A stretch of DNA of 35,403 bases from Bradyrhizobiaceae bacterium (GCA_003963145.1 RXJJ01000003.1:1-35403), one strand, 5' to 3'. Positions 18,364-27,762 are shown, counted from the stretch's first letter. Program-made: numbers and translations. The notes: generated by a model not told the origin, from the letters alone.

Positions 18364-20862
18364 TCAGTAATCTTTCAGCAGACGCTCGATGTAGTCGAGT
18401 TCGATCTGCGGGCGCTGCGCTTCGCCGAGCCGGCGGCGCAACTCCTCCAGAATGCGGCGCACCCGCTGCACGTCGATCTCGCCCGGAATTTTCACGCTGA
18501 GATCGTCGCTGTACTCGCGCCCGCGCAGCGGACGCCCGAGCGGATCAGTGTCGTTGCCACCGGCCTGCTGACGTCCGGGCCTGTTGCCCGGCCCGTCTCC
18601 ATCACCTTGCCGCTGCGCAAGGCTTTGCGCGCCCTTGCGCAGGGCTTCGATCGCACGGCCCTGCGCATCCACAGCGCCGTCCGCCCGGCCCTGTCCGAGC
18701 CGCCCGTCGGCATCGCCCATCGCGGCATTCGCATCGCCGAGCGGATCGCCGCCCTGCCCCTGTTGCTGGCCGTCGTCACCCTGATCGCCGGTGTCGCCGG
18801 GCTGATCCGGCGACATACCGTTCTTCTTCATGTCATCCAACAATTTCTGCAGCCGCTGGCGCAAACCCTGCTGATCCTTTTGCAGATCGCCGAGAGCGCC
18901 CTGATTGCCCTGCGAGCCACGCTGGTCCTGACCTTCCTTGTAGGTCTTGTCGCGAAGCTGCTGCTGTTTGCGGATGATGTCGCCAAGTTCGGCCAGCGCC
19001 TGATCGCCGTCCTGATCTCCGCCCTGTCCGGGCCTTGCCATCTGCAGGCCTTCAAGCATCTGCTGCATCTGGTCGAGCAATTGCCGCGCGGCGTCCTTGT
19101 CGCCGGAGCGTGACAACCGCTCCATGCGATCGATCATGTTCTGCAAATCCTGCTGGCGCAGCATCTTGGTGCTCGGATCGAGCGGGCGAGCCAGCTGTTG
19201 CGGATTTTCGCGCATCTGCTGGGCAAGCTGGCGAATGAAATTGTCGAGAGCCGCGCGCAGATTGTCGGTGAGCTTCTTGATTTCCTCATCGCTCGCGCCG
19301 TTCTCCAGCGCTTGCTTGAGCGCATCCTGCGCCGCCTGCAGGGCCTTCTCGACATCGCTGATATTGCCGTCCTCGATCGCCACCGCCAGCGCCCAAAGAT
19401 TGTCCACGGTCTCGCGCATCGCCTCCTTGGTGTTAGCGCGACCAAGCTGACTGGCGATGTTGTGGAGGCCGAGATAGTAGCCCTTCTCCGGCGTGAAGGT
19501 TTCCGGCGCGATCTGCAGCGCCTCCAGCGCGATCTGCACCAGAGGCTTTTGACCAACATCGAGCGCCAGAATACGGCGCTGCTCGATCAGCGCCCGCGCC
19601 AGCGGCTTGACGAACAGTCGCTCGGGCAGCTTCATGTCGAAAGGCTCGCTGCGTCCTTCATTGCCGGCTTCGTCTTTGGCGACCAGGGTCAGGGTCACAT
19701 CGGCGCCGGCATAGGGATTCTCGCTCAAGTCCTTCACTGTCTGGCCAATGCCGTTGCGGGTTCGCGCATTGGGCAGGCCAAGCGCAAATTGCGGCGGATC
19801 GTAAAGCGGCTGAGCAGCAGGCTTGTCGCCTCCATTGTCACGCAACGCAAAGCGCGCCTCGGCCTGCGTGACGCCATAGTCGTCCTCAAGCTGATAGGAC
19901 AAAGCCAGCGCGCCCTTGGCCTGACGCTCGGGATCCTTCGCCAACGCGATGGTCGGCGCGCGATCCGGCACAGCCTTGAATGTCCAAAGCGGCTGCGAGG
20001 ATGGCGAGCGCACGCGCGCGGTGCCGTCGCCGCCAATCTTGAAGTGCCGCTCGTCGGTGCCCTGAGGCACTTGATCGGTGACCGGCGCCTCAGTGACGCC
20101 TCCGCTGACGCTGACATCCAGTCCGCTGCTGCTGGCACGCGTCACAAGAATACTGCCCACCGGCACGGAAATCGACGCATCCGATGACGGCATGTCCTTG
20201 CCGGACAAGATAATGGGGGGGCGGCCGGTATAAGGCGGCGGGTTGATCCAGGCATCGACACGGACATTGCTGCCGCCGAACGCGCCGTTCAAATCGAAAG
20301 CCGCCGCGACACGCTCCATCCGCTCGTCGCCCGCGGCGATAAAAGTCGCGACCATCAGGATCGCCACAAGCGCGCGAAGAGCCCACGGATCGTAAAGAGC
20401 AAGACGCGGCGACGGCAACCCGGCCCGCACGCGTTTAAGCGCGGCATGGGTGCGCGCGCGTTGCGCCTGCCAAAGCGCCACGGACACGGGATCCTCCGAT
20501 ACCAGCGTGTCGGTCAGCTCAGTGGCAGGTCGATGCGGAATGCCTGCGTTACGGTCGATACGGCGCAGCGCATCGTCGCGCGTCGGCCAGCGGAAGCGGA
20601 TGAGTGGAAAGAGCGCGGCCAGACCCAGCGCCGCGAACAGAACAAGGCCCGCTATGCGCAGAGCCGTGGGCAGCGAAATCCACGCACCCGCCCATGACGC
20701 GGCCAGGAAGAATCCGAAGACTGTCAGAAGCCGCGCCAGAGACGGCCAAAGGCGCTCCCAGGCAATCGAAATCCGCGCCCGATAGAGCGCGCGCGACAAA
20801 TCCCGCCGCGCGGTCGCTGCGGCCTCGGAAACGCCTGATGGATCGGATGCCTGACCGCTCAC
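18364..20862 (-). CDS. TIGR02302 / DUF4175 family membrane protein
   Basis: Large alphaproteobacterial protein of unknown function (832 residues from this start). Two membrane segments lie near the N-terminus (LTVFGFFLAASWAGAWI and LRIAGLVLFAALGLAALFPL) and a third at ALVAILMVATFIAAG. A beta-rich central part follows, and the C-terminal third is low-complexity, rich in Gln, Gly and Asp with helical stretches such as LARQQ-like repeats, the reason the family was named for low complexity. GTG 20862 is chosen: GGAG stands six bases upstream and the frame before it, although open to 20934, is not typical. The long frames opposite it are shadows of its biased composition. Confidence 0.85.
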   Translation of the reverse strand: MSGQASDPSGVSEAAATARRDLSRALYRARISIAWERLWPSLARLLTVFGFFLAASWAGAWISLPTALRIAGLVLFAALGLAALFPLIRFRWPTRDDALRRIDRNAGIPHRPATELTDTLVSEDPVSVALWQAQRARTHAALKRVRAGLPSPRLALYDPWALRALVAILMVATFIAAGDERMERVAAAFDLNGAFGGSNVRVDAWINPPPYTGRPPIILSGKDMPSSDASISVPVGSILVTRASSSGLDVSVSGGVTEAPVTDQVPQGTDERHFKIGGDGTARVRSPSSQPLWTFKAVPDRAPTIALAKDPERQAKGALALSYQLEDDYGVTQAEARFALRDNGGDKPAAQPLYDPPQFALGLPNARTRNGIGQTVKDLSENPYAGADVTLTLVAKDEAGNEGRSEPFDMKLPERLFVKPLARALIEQRRILALDVGQKPLVQIALEALQIAPETFTPEKGYYLGLHNIASQLGRANTKEAMRETVDNLWALAVAIEDGNISDVEKALQAAQDALKQALENGASDEEIKKLTDNLRAALDNFIRQLAQQMRENPQQLARPLDPSTKMLRQQDLQNMIDRMERLSRSGDKDAARQLLDQMQQMLEGLQMARPGQGGDQDGDQALAELGDIIRKQQQLRDKTYKEGQDQRGSQGNQGALGDLQKDQQGLRQRLQKLLDDMKKNGMSPDQPGDTGDQGDDGQQQGQGGDPLGDANAAMGDADGRLGQGRADGAVDAQGRAIEALRKGAQSLAQRQGDGDGPGNRPGRQQAGGNDTDPLGRPLRGREYSDDLSVKIPGEIDVQRVRRILEELRRRLGEAQRPQIELDYIERLLKDY

Positions 20863-21010
20863 GCGATTCTCCGGGAACCTCAAGGAATAGCAAATTGAGC
20901 CTATCACGGCGGCTTCAATGAGGCACGGGTGCACGGCCTAAATGGCGTTCATATCAGGCTGATTTGATGTGCAAAAATCGCGGTCAGCAACCGCTTGAGC
21001 GTCAAATCCG

Positions 21011-22276
21011 TCAAAGCCAGGGCGCGACCTGATCCATCGCAATCAACTGCTCGACGCTGATGCGCGGCCGCACGATTGCGTATTGGTCGCCCTTGACCAG
21101 CACCTCCGGCACCAGCGCGCGGGTGTTGTACGTCCCGGCCTGCACCGCGCCATACGCACCCGAGGACATGATCGCGAGAAAATCGCCCGGGTGTGGCTGT
21201 GGCAGGCGGCGATCGAGCGCCAGATAGTCGCCGCTCTCGCAGATCGGACCGACAACGTCGGCGGTGATGACCGGCCGCTGCCCGGCCGCCTCGCTCACCG
21301 GCACGATTTCGTGATGCGCTTCGTACAGCGTCGGTCGAATGAGATCGTTCATCGCCGCGTCAATGATGACGAAGTTGCGCGCATCGCCATGCTTCACGTA
21401 GATCACCCGGCTCACGAGAATCCCGGCGTTGCCGACGATCATGCGGCCCGGCTCGAACAGCAGCGTGCAATCGAGTCCCTTGCTGACGCGCTTGACGATT
21501 TCGGCATAAGCATCCGGCGTCGGTGGCGCAGGCAAACCGTTTTCATATGGAATGCCGAGACCCCCGCCAAAATCGACATGCGTGACGGTGTGACCGTCGG
21601 CGCGGAGCGTGCCGACGAAATCAACCAGCAGGCGAAACGCGGCTTCCATTGGTGCAAGATCGGTGATCTGGCTGCCGATATGCATGTCGACGCCAGTGAC
21701 CTTGATACCCGGCAGCTCCGCCGCGCGGGCATACACACCGCGCGCATGGCTGATTGGAATGCCGAACTTATTCTCGGATTTTCCCGTGGAAATCTTGGCA
21801 TGACCGCCAGCATCGACATCGGGATTAACGCGAAGCGAGATGCGCGCGGTACGCCCGGTCTCGGCGGCGATCTTCGACAGCAATTCGAGTTCGGGTTCGG
21901 ACTCGACATTGATGCAAAGGATATTTTCAGCGAGAGCCTGACGCAATTCGGCTTCGGTCTTGCCAACTCCGGAGAACACAATCTTGTCCGGCGGAATTCC
22001 GGCTGCACGTGCCCGCTTCAATTCGCCGCCCGAAACGACATCGGCACCGGCGCCGAGCCGCGCCAGCGTACGAAGCACCGATTGATTGGAGTTCGCCTTC
22101 ATCGCGTAGCACGCCAGCGTCTTCACCCCGGCGAAGGCCTCGGTGAAAACCTGATAGTGACGCTCCAGCGTCGCGGTCGAATAACAATAAAACGGCGTCC
22201 CGACACGCGCCGCAAGTGCGCTCAGGTCAACGTCTTCGGCGTGCAGCACGCCGGCGCGATAGTGAAAATGATGCAT
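21011..22276 (-). CDS. lysA: diaminopimelate decarboxylase LysA
   Basis: PLP enzyme (421 residues) that turns meso-diaminopimelate into lysine and so competes with cell-wall synthesis for DAP. The PLP lysine is in CYAMKANSNQ near residue 60; the HIGSQ and GGGLGIPY glycine-rich phosphate site, EPGRMIVGNAG and the CESGDYLA cysteine from the neighbouring subunit's site are present. ATG 22276 gives the family N-terminus MHHFHYR; the frame is open further upstream only through the lptM region. It follows lptM by seven bases and ends the argH-lptM-lysA operon. Confidence 0.95.
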   Translation of the reverse strand: MHHFHYRAGVLHAEDVDLSALAARVGTPFYCYSTATLERHYQVFTEAFAGVKTLACYAMKANSNQSVLRTLARLGAGADVVSGGELKRARAAGIPPDKIVFSGVGKTEAELRQALAENILCINVESEPELELLSKIAAETGRTARISLRVNPDVDAGGHAKISTGKSENKFGIPISHARGVYARAAELPGIKVTGVDMHIGSQITDLAPMEAAFRLLVDFVGTLRADGHTVTHVDFGGGLGIPYENGLPAPPTPDAYAEIVKRVSKGLDCTLLFEPGRMIVGNAGILVSRVIYVKHGDARNFVIIDAAMNDLIRPTLYEAHHEIVPVSEAAGQRPVITADVVGPICESGDYLALDRRLPQPHPGDFLAIMSSGAYGAVQAGTYNTRALVPEVLVKGDQYAIVRPRISVEQLIAMDQVAPWL

Positions 22277-22283
22277 GCCCCGC

Positions 22284-22586
22284 TCAGTCCAGAAGCGAGT
22301 CGAGGAAGATGCGTTTGTTCGGCCCCTTTGGAGCGACAGCAATCGTGTTCGAGTTCGGCGTCGAGTCGAACAGGTTGCCCTGCGATGTCGCAGCCCCGGC
22401 GGCACCCGGGGTGTTGTACTGCGATTCCGGGTTCTGCTGCGGGGACTGCGTGATCTGTGCCGAGCTTGCGCCGGGCGGCAAATCGAGGCCGCCCTTGCGG
22501 CCGCATCCGCTCAGGACACAGGCCGCCACGATCAGCGCGACGACTGCCGGCTTTGAGACAAAAGCTGAATTTGAAATGCGGCTCAC
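22284..22586 (-). CDS. lptM: small lipoprotein, LptM (YifL)-like
   Basis: A 100-residue lipoprotein. The signal peptide ends in the lipobox VLSGC, and the mature part starts CGRKGGLDLPP, the attachment-site motif of the LptM/YifL family, whose E. coli member helps mature the LPS translocon LptD/E. The remainder is Ser/Gln/Pro-rich and probably disordered. GTG 22586 is the start, with GGACAGGA just upstream; the longer open frame runs back into argH. Position next to lysA parallels the link of yifL with DAP genes in enterobacteria. The LptM role is inferred from the motif. Confidence 0.85.
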   Translation of the reverse strand: MSRISNSAFVSKPAVVALIVAACVLSGCGRKGGLDLPPGASSAQITQSPQQNPESQYNTPGAAGAATSQGNLFDSTPNSNTIAVAPKGPNKRIFLDSLLD

Positions 22587-22665
22587 GGTCCTGTCCCCGA
22601 ATTGGCGCCACCATACAAAGATCGCCCGGCGAAGGCGAGCCCTGTGGAAAAGCAAATTTTGCTGT

Positions 22666-24063
22666 TCAGCCCGATTTTTGCTCTTTTTCCAGCCGCTTGA
22701 GCCAGGCTTTGGCCTGCTCGCGGACATTGGCGGGGGCGGTGCCGCCATAGCTCGTGCGGCTCGCGACCGAGGCCTGAACCGACAGCACCTCAAGCGCCTG
22801 GGCCGTGATGCGCGGCTCGATCGCCTGCATGACGCTGAGTGGAACCTTGTGAAGCGGCAAATCGCTTTCGGACGCCTTGGCGACAATGCGGCCCGTGACG
22901 TGATGCGCTTCCCGGAATGGCATCTTCAGTTCCCGGACCAGCCAGTCGGCAAGATCGGTCGCCGTGGCATAACCTTCTCCCGCCGCGATGCGCATGCGCG
23001 CCTCGTCGGGCTCGAGATCGAGCACCATGCCGGTCATCGCCCGCACCGCGAGCGTGAGCGCGGCGAAGGCCTCCATTGCACCGGCCTTGTCCTCCTGCAT
23101 GTCCTTTTGATAGGCGAGCGGCAGGCCCTTCATCACGATCAGCAGCGCGGTGAGCGAACCGATGATGCGCCCGGTCTTGGCACGCACGAGCTCGGCGGCA
23201 TCCGGGTTGCGTTTCTGCGGCATGATCGAGGAGCCGGTGGTGAACTTGTCCGACAGCCGCACAAGGCCGACCAGCGGCGAGGTCCAGATCACGATTTCCT
23301 CGGCGAAGCGCGAGAGGTGGACGGCCGCGATCGACGCCGTCGACAATGTTTCCAGCACGAAGTCGCGGTCGGACACCGCATCGAGCGAATTGGCCATCGG
23401 CCGCTCGAAGCCGAGCGCGGTCGCGGTCGCCTGCCGGTCGATCGGAAACGAGGTGCCGGCCAGCGCGGCCGCGCCAAGCGGGCTTTCATTGAGCCGCTTG
23501 CGTGCGTCGGCAAGCCGGCCGCGGTCGCGCGCCGTCATCTCGACATAGGCCATGAGATGATGGCCGAAGGTCACCGGCTGCGCGGTCTGCAAATGCGTGA
23601 AACCCGGCATCACGGTATCGGCGTGTTCGAGCGCGCGATCCACCAGTGCCCGCTGGAAGGCGGCGAAATCCCTGTCGAGATCGTCGATGACATCGCGCAC
23701 ATACAGGCGGAAATCGGTCGCAACCTGATCGTTGCGCGAGCGCGCCGTGTGCAGCCGCCCGGCGGCAGGCCCGATCAGTTCGGAAAGGCGGCTTTCGACA
23801 TTCATGTGGATGTCCTCAAGCGCCCGCTTGAAGACGAAGCCGCCCTTTCCGATCTCTGACAAAATCGTGTCTAGACCGCCGGCAATATTTTTTGCATCGC
23901 TGGCCGTGATAATGCCTTGTGCAGCCAGCATTGAAGCGTGCGCCTTGGAGGCCGCGATATCCTGGGCGTAAAGATGCTGATCGACGTCGATGGAGACGTT
24001 GATCTCTTCCATGATCGCATCGGGACTTGCGCCGAAACGCCCGCCCCACATCTTGTTGCTCAT
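22666..24063 (-). CDS. argH: argininosuccinate lyase ArgH
   Basis: Cytosolic homotetrameric enzyme (465 residues) that splits argininosuccinate to arginine and fumarate, the last step of arginine synthesis. The family starts with [33 protein letters not shown] and the fumarase/aspartase signature [11 protein letters not shown] are intact. ATG 24063 is chosen because [10 protein letters not shown] is the normal N-terminus; an open frame upstream to 24114 is not needed. First gene of argH-lptM-lysA, divergent from tlpA over 71 bp. Confidence 0.96.
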   Translation of the reverse strand: MSNKMWGGRFGASPDAIMEEINVSIDVDQHLYAQDIAASKAHASMLAAQGIITASDAKNIAGGLDTILSEIGKGGFVFKRALEDIHMNVESRLSELIGPAAGRLHTARSRNDQVATDFRLYVRDVIDDLDRDFAAFQRALVDRALEHADTVMPGFTHLQTAQPVTFGHHLMAYVEMTARDRGRLADARKRLNESPLGAAALAGTSFPIDRQATATALGFERPMANSLDAVSDRDFVLETLSTASIAAVHLSRFAEEIVIWTSPLVGLVRLSDKFTTGSSIMPQKRNPDAAELVRAKTGRIIGSLTALLIVMKGLPLAYQKDMQEDKAGAMEAFAALTLAVRAMTGMVLDLEPDEARMRIAAGEGYATATDLADWLVRELKMPFREAHHVTGRIVAKASESDLPLHKVPLSVMQAIEPRITAQALEVLSVQASVASRTSYGGTAPANVREQAKAWLKRLEKEQKSG

Positions 24064-24134
24064 GATAAGCCCGCCAGTACCCTGCTCACGACCGCTTCTC
24101 GCCTTTTTCTGCATCCAACGATAGATACAGCCTC

Positions 24135-24794
24135 ATGACCGACAAGGATCAACCCCGCACCGCCCGCCGACGTTTTCCGATCACATTCGCCGCCGTTGTT
24201 ATCGCGGTCTTGGCCGGATGTCTCGGGATATACGGGATTGGCGGGTTGATACGCAATGCGTCAGGCGATCCGGCGTGCCAGCCGGCCACCGATCTTGCAA
24301 AGAAAATCGCGCCTTTGGCTCAGGGCGAGGTCGCCGCGTTAACCATGGCCACCGCCCCGCTGCGGATACCCGACCTTTCCTTCAACGACGGCGCGGGCAA
24401 GACGCGGCAGCTTTCGGAATGGCGCGGAAAGACGGTGCTGGTGAACCTGTGGGCGACGTGGTGCGTGCCCTGCCGCAAGGAAATGCCGGCGCTGGACGAG
24501 TTACAGGGCAAGCTTGGCGGACCGAAATTCGACGTGGTGGCAATCAATATCGACACCCGCGATCCGGAACGGCCGCGCAACTTTCTGAAAGACGCGAATT
24601 TGACTCATCTCGGCTTCTTCACCGACGTCAGGGCGAAGGTTTTTCAGGATCTGAAGAATATCGGCCGCGCGCTCGGCATGCCGACCTCGGTTCTGATCGA
24701 TGGCGAGGGATGCGAAATCGCGACCATCGCGGGACCCGCCGAATGGGCAAGCGACGATGCGATCAATCTCATCAAGGCCGCCAGCGGGCAATAG
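24135..24794 (+). CDS. tlpA: membrane-anchored thiol:disulfide reductase TlpA
   Basis: Periplasmic thioredoxin-like reductase (219 residues) with an N-terminal membrane anchor (about 15-38). The active site WCVPC gives Cys110 and Cys113, and the cis-proline is in GMPTS. Two more cysteines, near 48 and 193, match the extra structural disulfide known for Bradyrhizobium TlpA, which reduces ScoI and CoxB to allow copper insertion into cytochrome aa3. It is divergent from argH. No strong ribosome site is seen before ATG 24135. Confidence 0.93.
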   Translation: MTDKDQPRTARRRFPITFAAVVIAVLAGCLGIYGIGGLIRNASGDPACQPATDLAKKIAPLAQGEVAALTMATAPLRIPDLSFNDGAGKTRQLSEWRGKTVLVNLWATWCVPCRKEMPALDELQGKLGGPKFDVVAINIDTRDPERPRNFLKDANLTHLGFFTDVRAKVFQDLKNIGRALGMPTSVLIDGEGCEIATIAGPAEWASDDAINLIKAASGQ

Positions 24795-24804
24795 GCCGCG
24801 AGGC

Positions 24805-24845
24805 CGGATGAACCGCGGATGAAATCGTCATTAAATGCGGATGAA
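24805..24845. repeat. three CGGATGAA direct repeats in helical phase
   Basis: CGGATGAA occurs at 24805, 24816 and 24838, that is offsets of 11 and 22 bp, between the convergent tlpA and YjfB-like genes. The spacing places all three on the same face of the helix. It could be a binding array or a chance cluster; no known regulator site was recognised. Confidence 0.45.
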
Positions 24846-24863
24846 ACCTGAGTTACGGTAATC

Positions 24864-25052
24864 TCAAGCCAGAATGTCGAGATAGCCGCCAACACCTGCC
24901 GGGTTGTTCGCCGCCGGCACGCCAGCCGGCTGAAGCAGTTGCAGGACGGATGACTGCTGCTCGATGTTCTGTTTGAGAATGGCGGTGCCGATCTGCTGCT
25001 GAGTGCTGCCGGCCTTCATCGCCATCGCAGCCATTACCAAACTCATGTCCAT
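24864..25052 (-). CDS. YjfB-like putative motility protein
   Basis: A 62-residue protein resembling the YjfB family of small proteins annotated with motility: MSLVMAAMAMKAG at the N-terminus, then a Gln-rich helix with QQQIGTAILKQNIEQQ, ending with GGYLDILA. GGAAGGA lies upstream of the ATG. It follows the LysR gene on the same strand after a 57-bp gap. No flagellar genes are nearby, so the motility label is only by family. Confidence 0.7.
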   Translation of the reverse strand: MDMSLVMAAMAMKAGSTQQQIGTAILKQNIEQQSSVLQLLQPAGVPAANNPAGVGGYLDILA

Positions 25053-25109
25053 CCGTGCGTCATCCTTCCGCTGGCGGGACTGTGACAGGCTGGCGTTAAC
25101 AATTCTGCA

Positions 25110-25970
25110 TCATGCCGCTGCCGCGCGGCTCGCCATTGAACGGAACGCCGCGGCCAATGCGCGAAGGCCCGCGCGTCCGCGGGCGTCGCTCACACGCGAA
25201 TAAAAAATCACGTCACGTCCCGGCAGCGGTGGCAAACCGAGACGCGGTCCGAGATCGATCGTTCCCGCGGGCGAGACACGCCGTGCCAGTGCCGCGACGG
25301 CGAGGCCGGCGGAGATCGCGGCGCCTATGGTCGCAACGCCACCACCGACGAAAACCTCGGACCATGGCACGGCCGCCTCGTCCAGTGCGCGAACCGCCAT
25401 CGACCTCACGCTGCATGGCTCCGCCTGCGTTGCGAGGCGCAGCGGCGCGCCGGCGGCAAAATCCGGCGATCCCATCCAGGCAAACTCCTCGGTGAACAGC
25501 ACTTCGCCATCGCGGCGCCGAGGGTCGTGCCGCAAGACGATAATCGCGTCGAGCTGCCGCTCATCAAAAGCGGCAAGTAAATCGCGCGACGTGTCGATGC
25601 GCAGTTCGATCACCAGACCCGGATCGCTGCCGTTGATGCGCTTGAGCAGATTGGCCAGTTCGGCGCCGACAATATGATGGCTGATGCCGACGACGAGCCG
25701 CCGCTGCTCAGCGACAAAAACGCCGACGGCGGACTGATGAGCCGCGACAAGATTGCGCGCGGCGGCGAGAAAAGACTGCCCTTCGGCCGACAGCCGAACC
25801 AGACGCGGCGTGCGCTCGAGCAGCCGACGGCCCAGATTGTCCTCAAGACGCTTGATCTTCAGGCTCACTGCCGACTGCGTGCTCGCCATGGCCTCGGCGG
25901 CGCGGGTGAAGCTCTTCAGATCGGCGACCAGAACGAACGCCTGCACCGCTTCGATATCGAGCATCTTCAT
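25110..25970 (-). CDS. LysR-family transcriptional regulator
   Basis: 286 residues. The N-terminal winged helix-turn-helix (about 5-64) reads FVLVADLKSFTRAAEAM...TQSAVSLKIKRLE, standard for LysR proteins, followed by the linker helix and a periplasmic-binding-type effector domain beginning at RRLVVGISHHIVGAE. The effector is unknown. It is divergent from the DUF4865 gene with 53 bp between starts, an arrangement in which a LysR protein usually controls its neighbour from the shared gap. Confidence 0.93.
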   Translation of the reverse strand: MKMLDIEAVQAFVLVADLKSFTRAAEAMASTQSAVSLKIKRLEDNLGRRLLERTPRLVRLSAEGQSFLAAARNLVAAHQSAVGVFVAEQRRLVVGISHHIVGAELANLLKRINGSDPGLVIELRIDTSRDLLAAFDERQLDAIIVLRHDPRRRDGEVLFTEEFAWMGSPDFAAGAPLRLATQAEPCSVRSMAVRALDEAAVPWSEVFVGGGVATIGAAISAGLAVAALARRVSPAGTIDLGPRLGLPPLPGRDVIFYSRVSDARGRAGLRALAAAFRSMASRAAAA

Positions 25971-26023
25971 GGCTTATCATTTCAATTTCATATCTCTGAA
26001 ATCTTCTATCATGCTGTTTTTTA

Positions 26024-26731
26024 ATGGACAAGGCGAGGTTAGGTTGCCGCTTCAGTCACGCGCATGAGCGCGGCATTCAAGTCGGAACCTCAGAATTGAT
26101 CGCCGTTCACTACACCCATCGTCTTCCGGCCGATTACGATGTCGATGCGATCCGAAAACGGGCGCATGGGCGAGGCGCCGTCTGGAATGACAGGGCCGAA
26201 CTTTATTTCAAGGCATTCCTGCTACGCGAAGCGGGCCGCTTCGGCGCCATCGCCAACAGCTTTTCGTCGCTTTATCTGTGGCAGCACGAGAAGGCGTTTC
26301 GCGACTGGCTGGTGAGCGGCGGCTACAGGATCGTCACGGACTGGTTCGGGCGCGCCGATATCGGGACATTCCTTGCGCTTGACGCCTTCAGAGGCCCCGC
26401 AAGCGAAGCACATTTTCTCTACCGACAAGACATTGCCATTCCACCGGATGCGGACCTCACCGCCGCATTGAACGACGAGATTGAACGAGCACGCCAGCAT
26501 GCGGCACGGCCGACAATCGCAGCCGCCGTTGCTGCACTCGATCCGCGAAGCTGGACGTTCACCCGCATTCTTCTGTCAAAGGACGAATTGATATCCGCCG
26601 AAGCGGGTGTCGCCTACCAGATCGCGCATCTCTCGCAGCCATTGCTGGCCAGCTTGCCGCCAGGCCGGGGTCATCAATCAACATGCCCGCCAACCGATAT
26701 TCGGACAGGCGACATGCACGAGGCGACGTGA
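26024..26731 (+). CDS. DUF4865 family protein
   Basis: Function unknown. The conserved part starts IAVHYTHRLPADYDVDAIRKR and continues with FKAFLLRE, SSLYLWQHEKAFRDWL and FGRADIGTFLALDA, matching the DUF4865 pattern (a soluble ferredoxin-like repeat fold is likely). ATG 26024 is the only ATG in frame but lacks a ribosome site; TTG 26096, with GGAA upstream, would start right at the conserved block and may be the true start. After the domain the frame adds a 27-residue Pro/Gly-rich tail. It is divergent from the LysR gene, and such pairs are common. Confidence 0.75.
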   Translation: MDKARLGCRFSHAHERGIQVGTSELIAVHYTHRLPADYDVDAIRKRAHGRGAVWNDRAELYFKAFLLREAGRFGAIANSFSSLYLWQHEKAFRDWLVSGGYRIVTDWFGRADIGTFLALDAFRGPASEAHFLYRQDIAIPPDADLTAALNDEIERARQHAARPTIAAAVAALDPRSWTFTRILLSKDELISAEAGVAYQIAHLSQPLLASLPPGRGHQSTCPPTDIRTGDMHEAT

Positions 26732-26735
26732 CTCA

Positions 26736-26867
26736 ATGAATACGCATTGCGAGATCGTATCGGCCAGAACCGCCCTTGCGGCAAACCTGCTCGGGCTTGC
26801 CATGGGCATGACGATGGTCACGGGTATGGTTCCCGCGCTTGTCGTAACCCTGCGGATGCTGAACTAG
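26736..26867 (+). CDS. hypothetical 43-aa hydrophobic protein
   Basis: A short ORF starting five bases after the DUF4865 stop. After a polar start (MNTHCEIVSARTA) it has one continuous hydrophobic stretch (LGLAMGMTMVTGMVPALVV) long enough for one membrane helix, then stops. I do not recognise a family. It could be a genuine small membrane protein coupled to DUF4865 or the remnant of a larger transporter; no ribosome site is clear. It faces hbd tail to tail, 19 bp away. Confidence 0.35.
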   Translation: MNTHCEIVSARTALAANLLGLAMGMTMVTGMVPALVVTLRMLN

Positions 26868-26886
26868 ATCGAGACGATTTCAGATC

Positions 26887-27762
26887 TCAGCGCGTCGGCA
26901 CCGGCTTGTCGCCGCGATAGTCGTAGAAGCCGCGCTGCGTCTTGCGGCCGAGCCATCCCGCCTCGACATATTTCACCAGCAGCGGGCACGGGCGGTATTT
27001 CGAATCGGCCAGTCCCTCGTGCAGCACCTGCATGATCGACAGGCACGTATCGAGGCCGATGAAATCGGCGAGTTCGAGCGGCCCCATCGGGTGATGCGCG
27101 CCGAGCTTCATCGCCGCGTCGATCGCCTGCACGTTGCCGACGCCCTCATAGAGCGTGTAGATCGCCTCGTTGATCATCGGCAGCAGGATGCGGTTGACGA
27201 TGAAGGCCGGAAAATCCTCCGACACCGCGGTCTGCTTGCCGAGCCTGGTGACGAATTCGCGCGTCGCCTCGAAGGTCGCGTCGTCGGTCGCGATGCCGCG
27301 GATCAGTTCGACGAGTTCCATCACCGGCACCGGATTCATGAAATGAATGCCGATGAATTTTTCCGGCCGGTCGGTGGAGGCGGCAAGGCGGGTGATGGAA
27401 ATCGAGGAGGTGTTGGAGCCGATGATCGCCTCGGGCTTCAGCACCGCGCACAGATCGTGGAAAATCTTGCGCTTGATCTCTTCCTTCTCGACCGCGCTCT
27501 CGACCACAAGGTCGCAGTTCGCAAGGCCATCTATCGAATCGGTGGAATCGATCCTTTGCAGCGCGGCCTTTTGCGCCTCTTCGGTAATGACCTTCTTGGA
27601 GACCTGCCGCGACAGATTGCCGTTGATGGTGGCCATCGCCGATTTCAGGCGATCTGCCGAGATGTCGTTGAGAATAACGTTGTAGCCGGCGAGCGCGGCG
27701 ACATGGGCGATGCCGTTGCCCATCTGCCCGGATCCGATCACGCCCACGGTCTTGATTGTCAT
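26887..27762 (-). CDS. hbd: 3-hydroxybutyryl-CoA dehydrogenase
   Basis: NAD-dependent oxidation of (S)-3-hydroxybutyryl-CoA to acetoacetyl-CoA, in beta-oxidation or butanoate metabolism. 291 residues, normal for the stand-alone enzyme. Rossmann motif VGVIGSGQMGNGIA at the N-terminus, ESAVEKEEIK, SNTSSISIT, catalytic histidine in IGIHFMNPVPVM and the C-terminal HPMGPLELADFIGLD are present. ATG 27762 is chosen with GAGG just upstream. It lies 93 bp after etfA, so the dehydrogenase and ETF genes probably share a transcript. Confidence 0.95.
   Translation of the reverse strand: MTIKTVGVIGSGQMGNGIAHVAALAGYNVILNDISADRLKSAMATINGNLSRQVSKKVITEEAQKAALQRIDSTDSIDGLANCDLVVESAVEKEEIKRKIFHDLCAVLKPEAIIGSNTSSISITRLAASTDRPEKFIGIHFMNPVPVMELVELIRGIATDDATFEATREFVTRLGKQTAVSEDFPAFIVNRILLPMINEAIYTLYEGVGNVQAIDAAMKLGAHHPMGPLELADFIGLDTCLSIMQVLHEGLADSKYRPCPLLVKYVEAGWLGRKTQRGFYDYRGDKPVPTR

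Noticed and set aside
18226-20187. Long plus-strand frames opposite the TIGR02302 gene
   Set aside because: Arise from the biased Gln/Gly/Asp-rich coding on the minus strand.
22216-23859. 547-codon plus-strand frame opposite argH, lptM and lysA
   Set aside because: Composition-driven mirror of real genes, with no recognisable domain.
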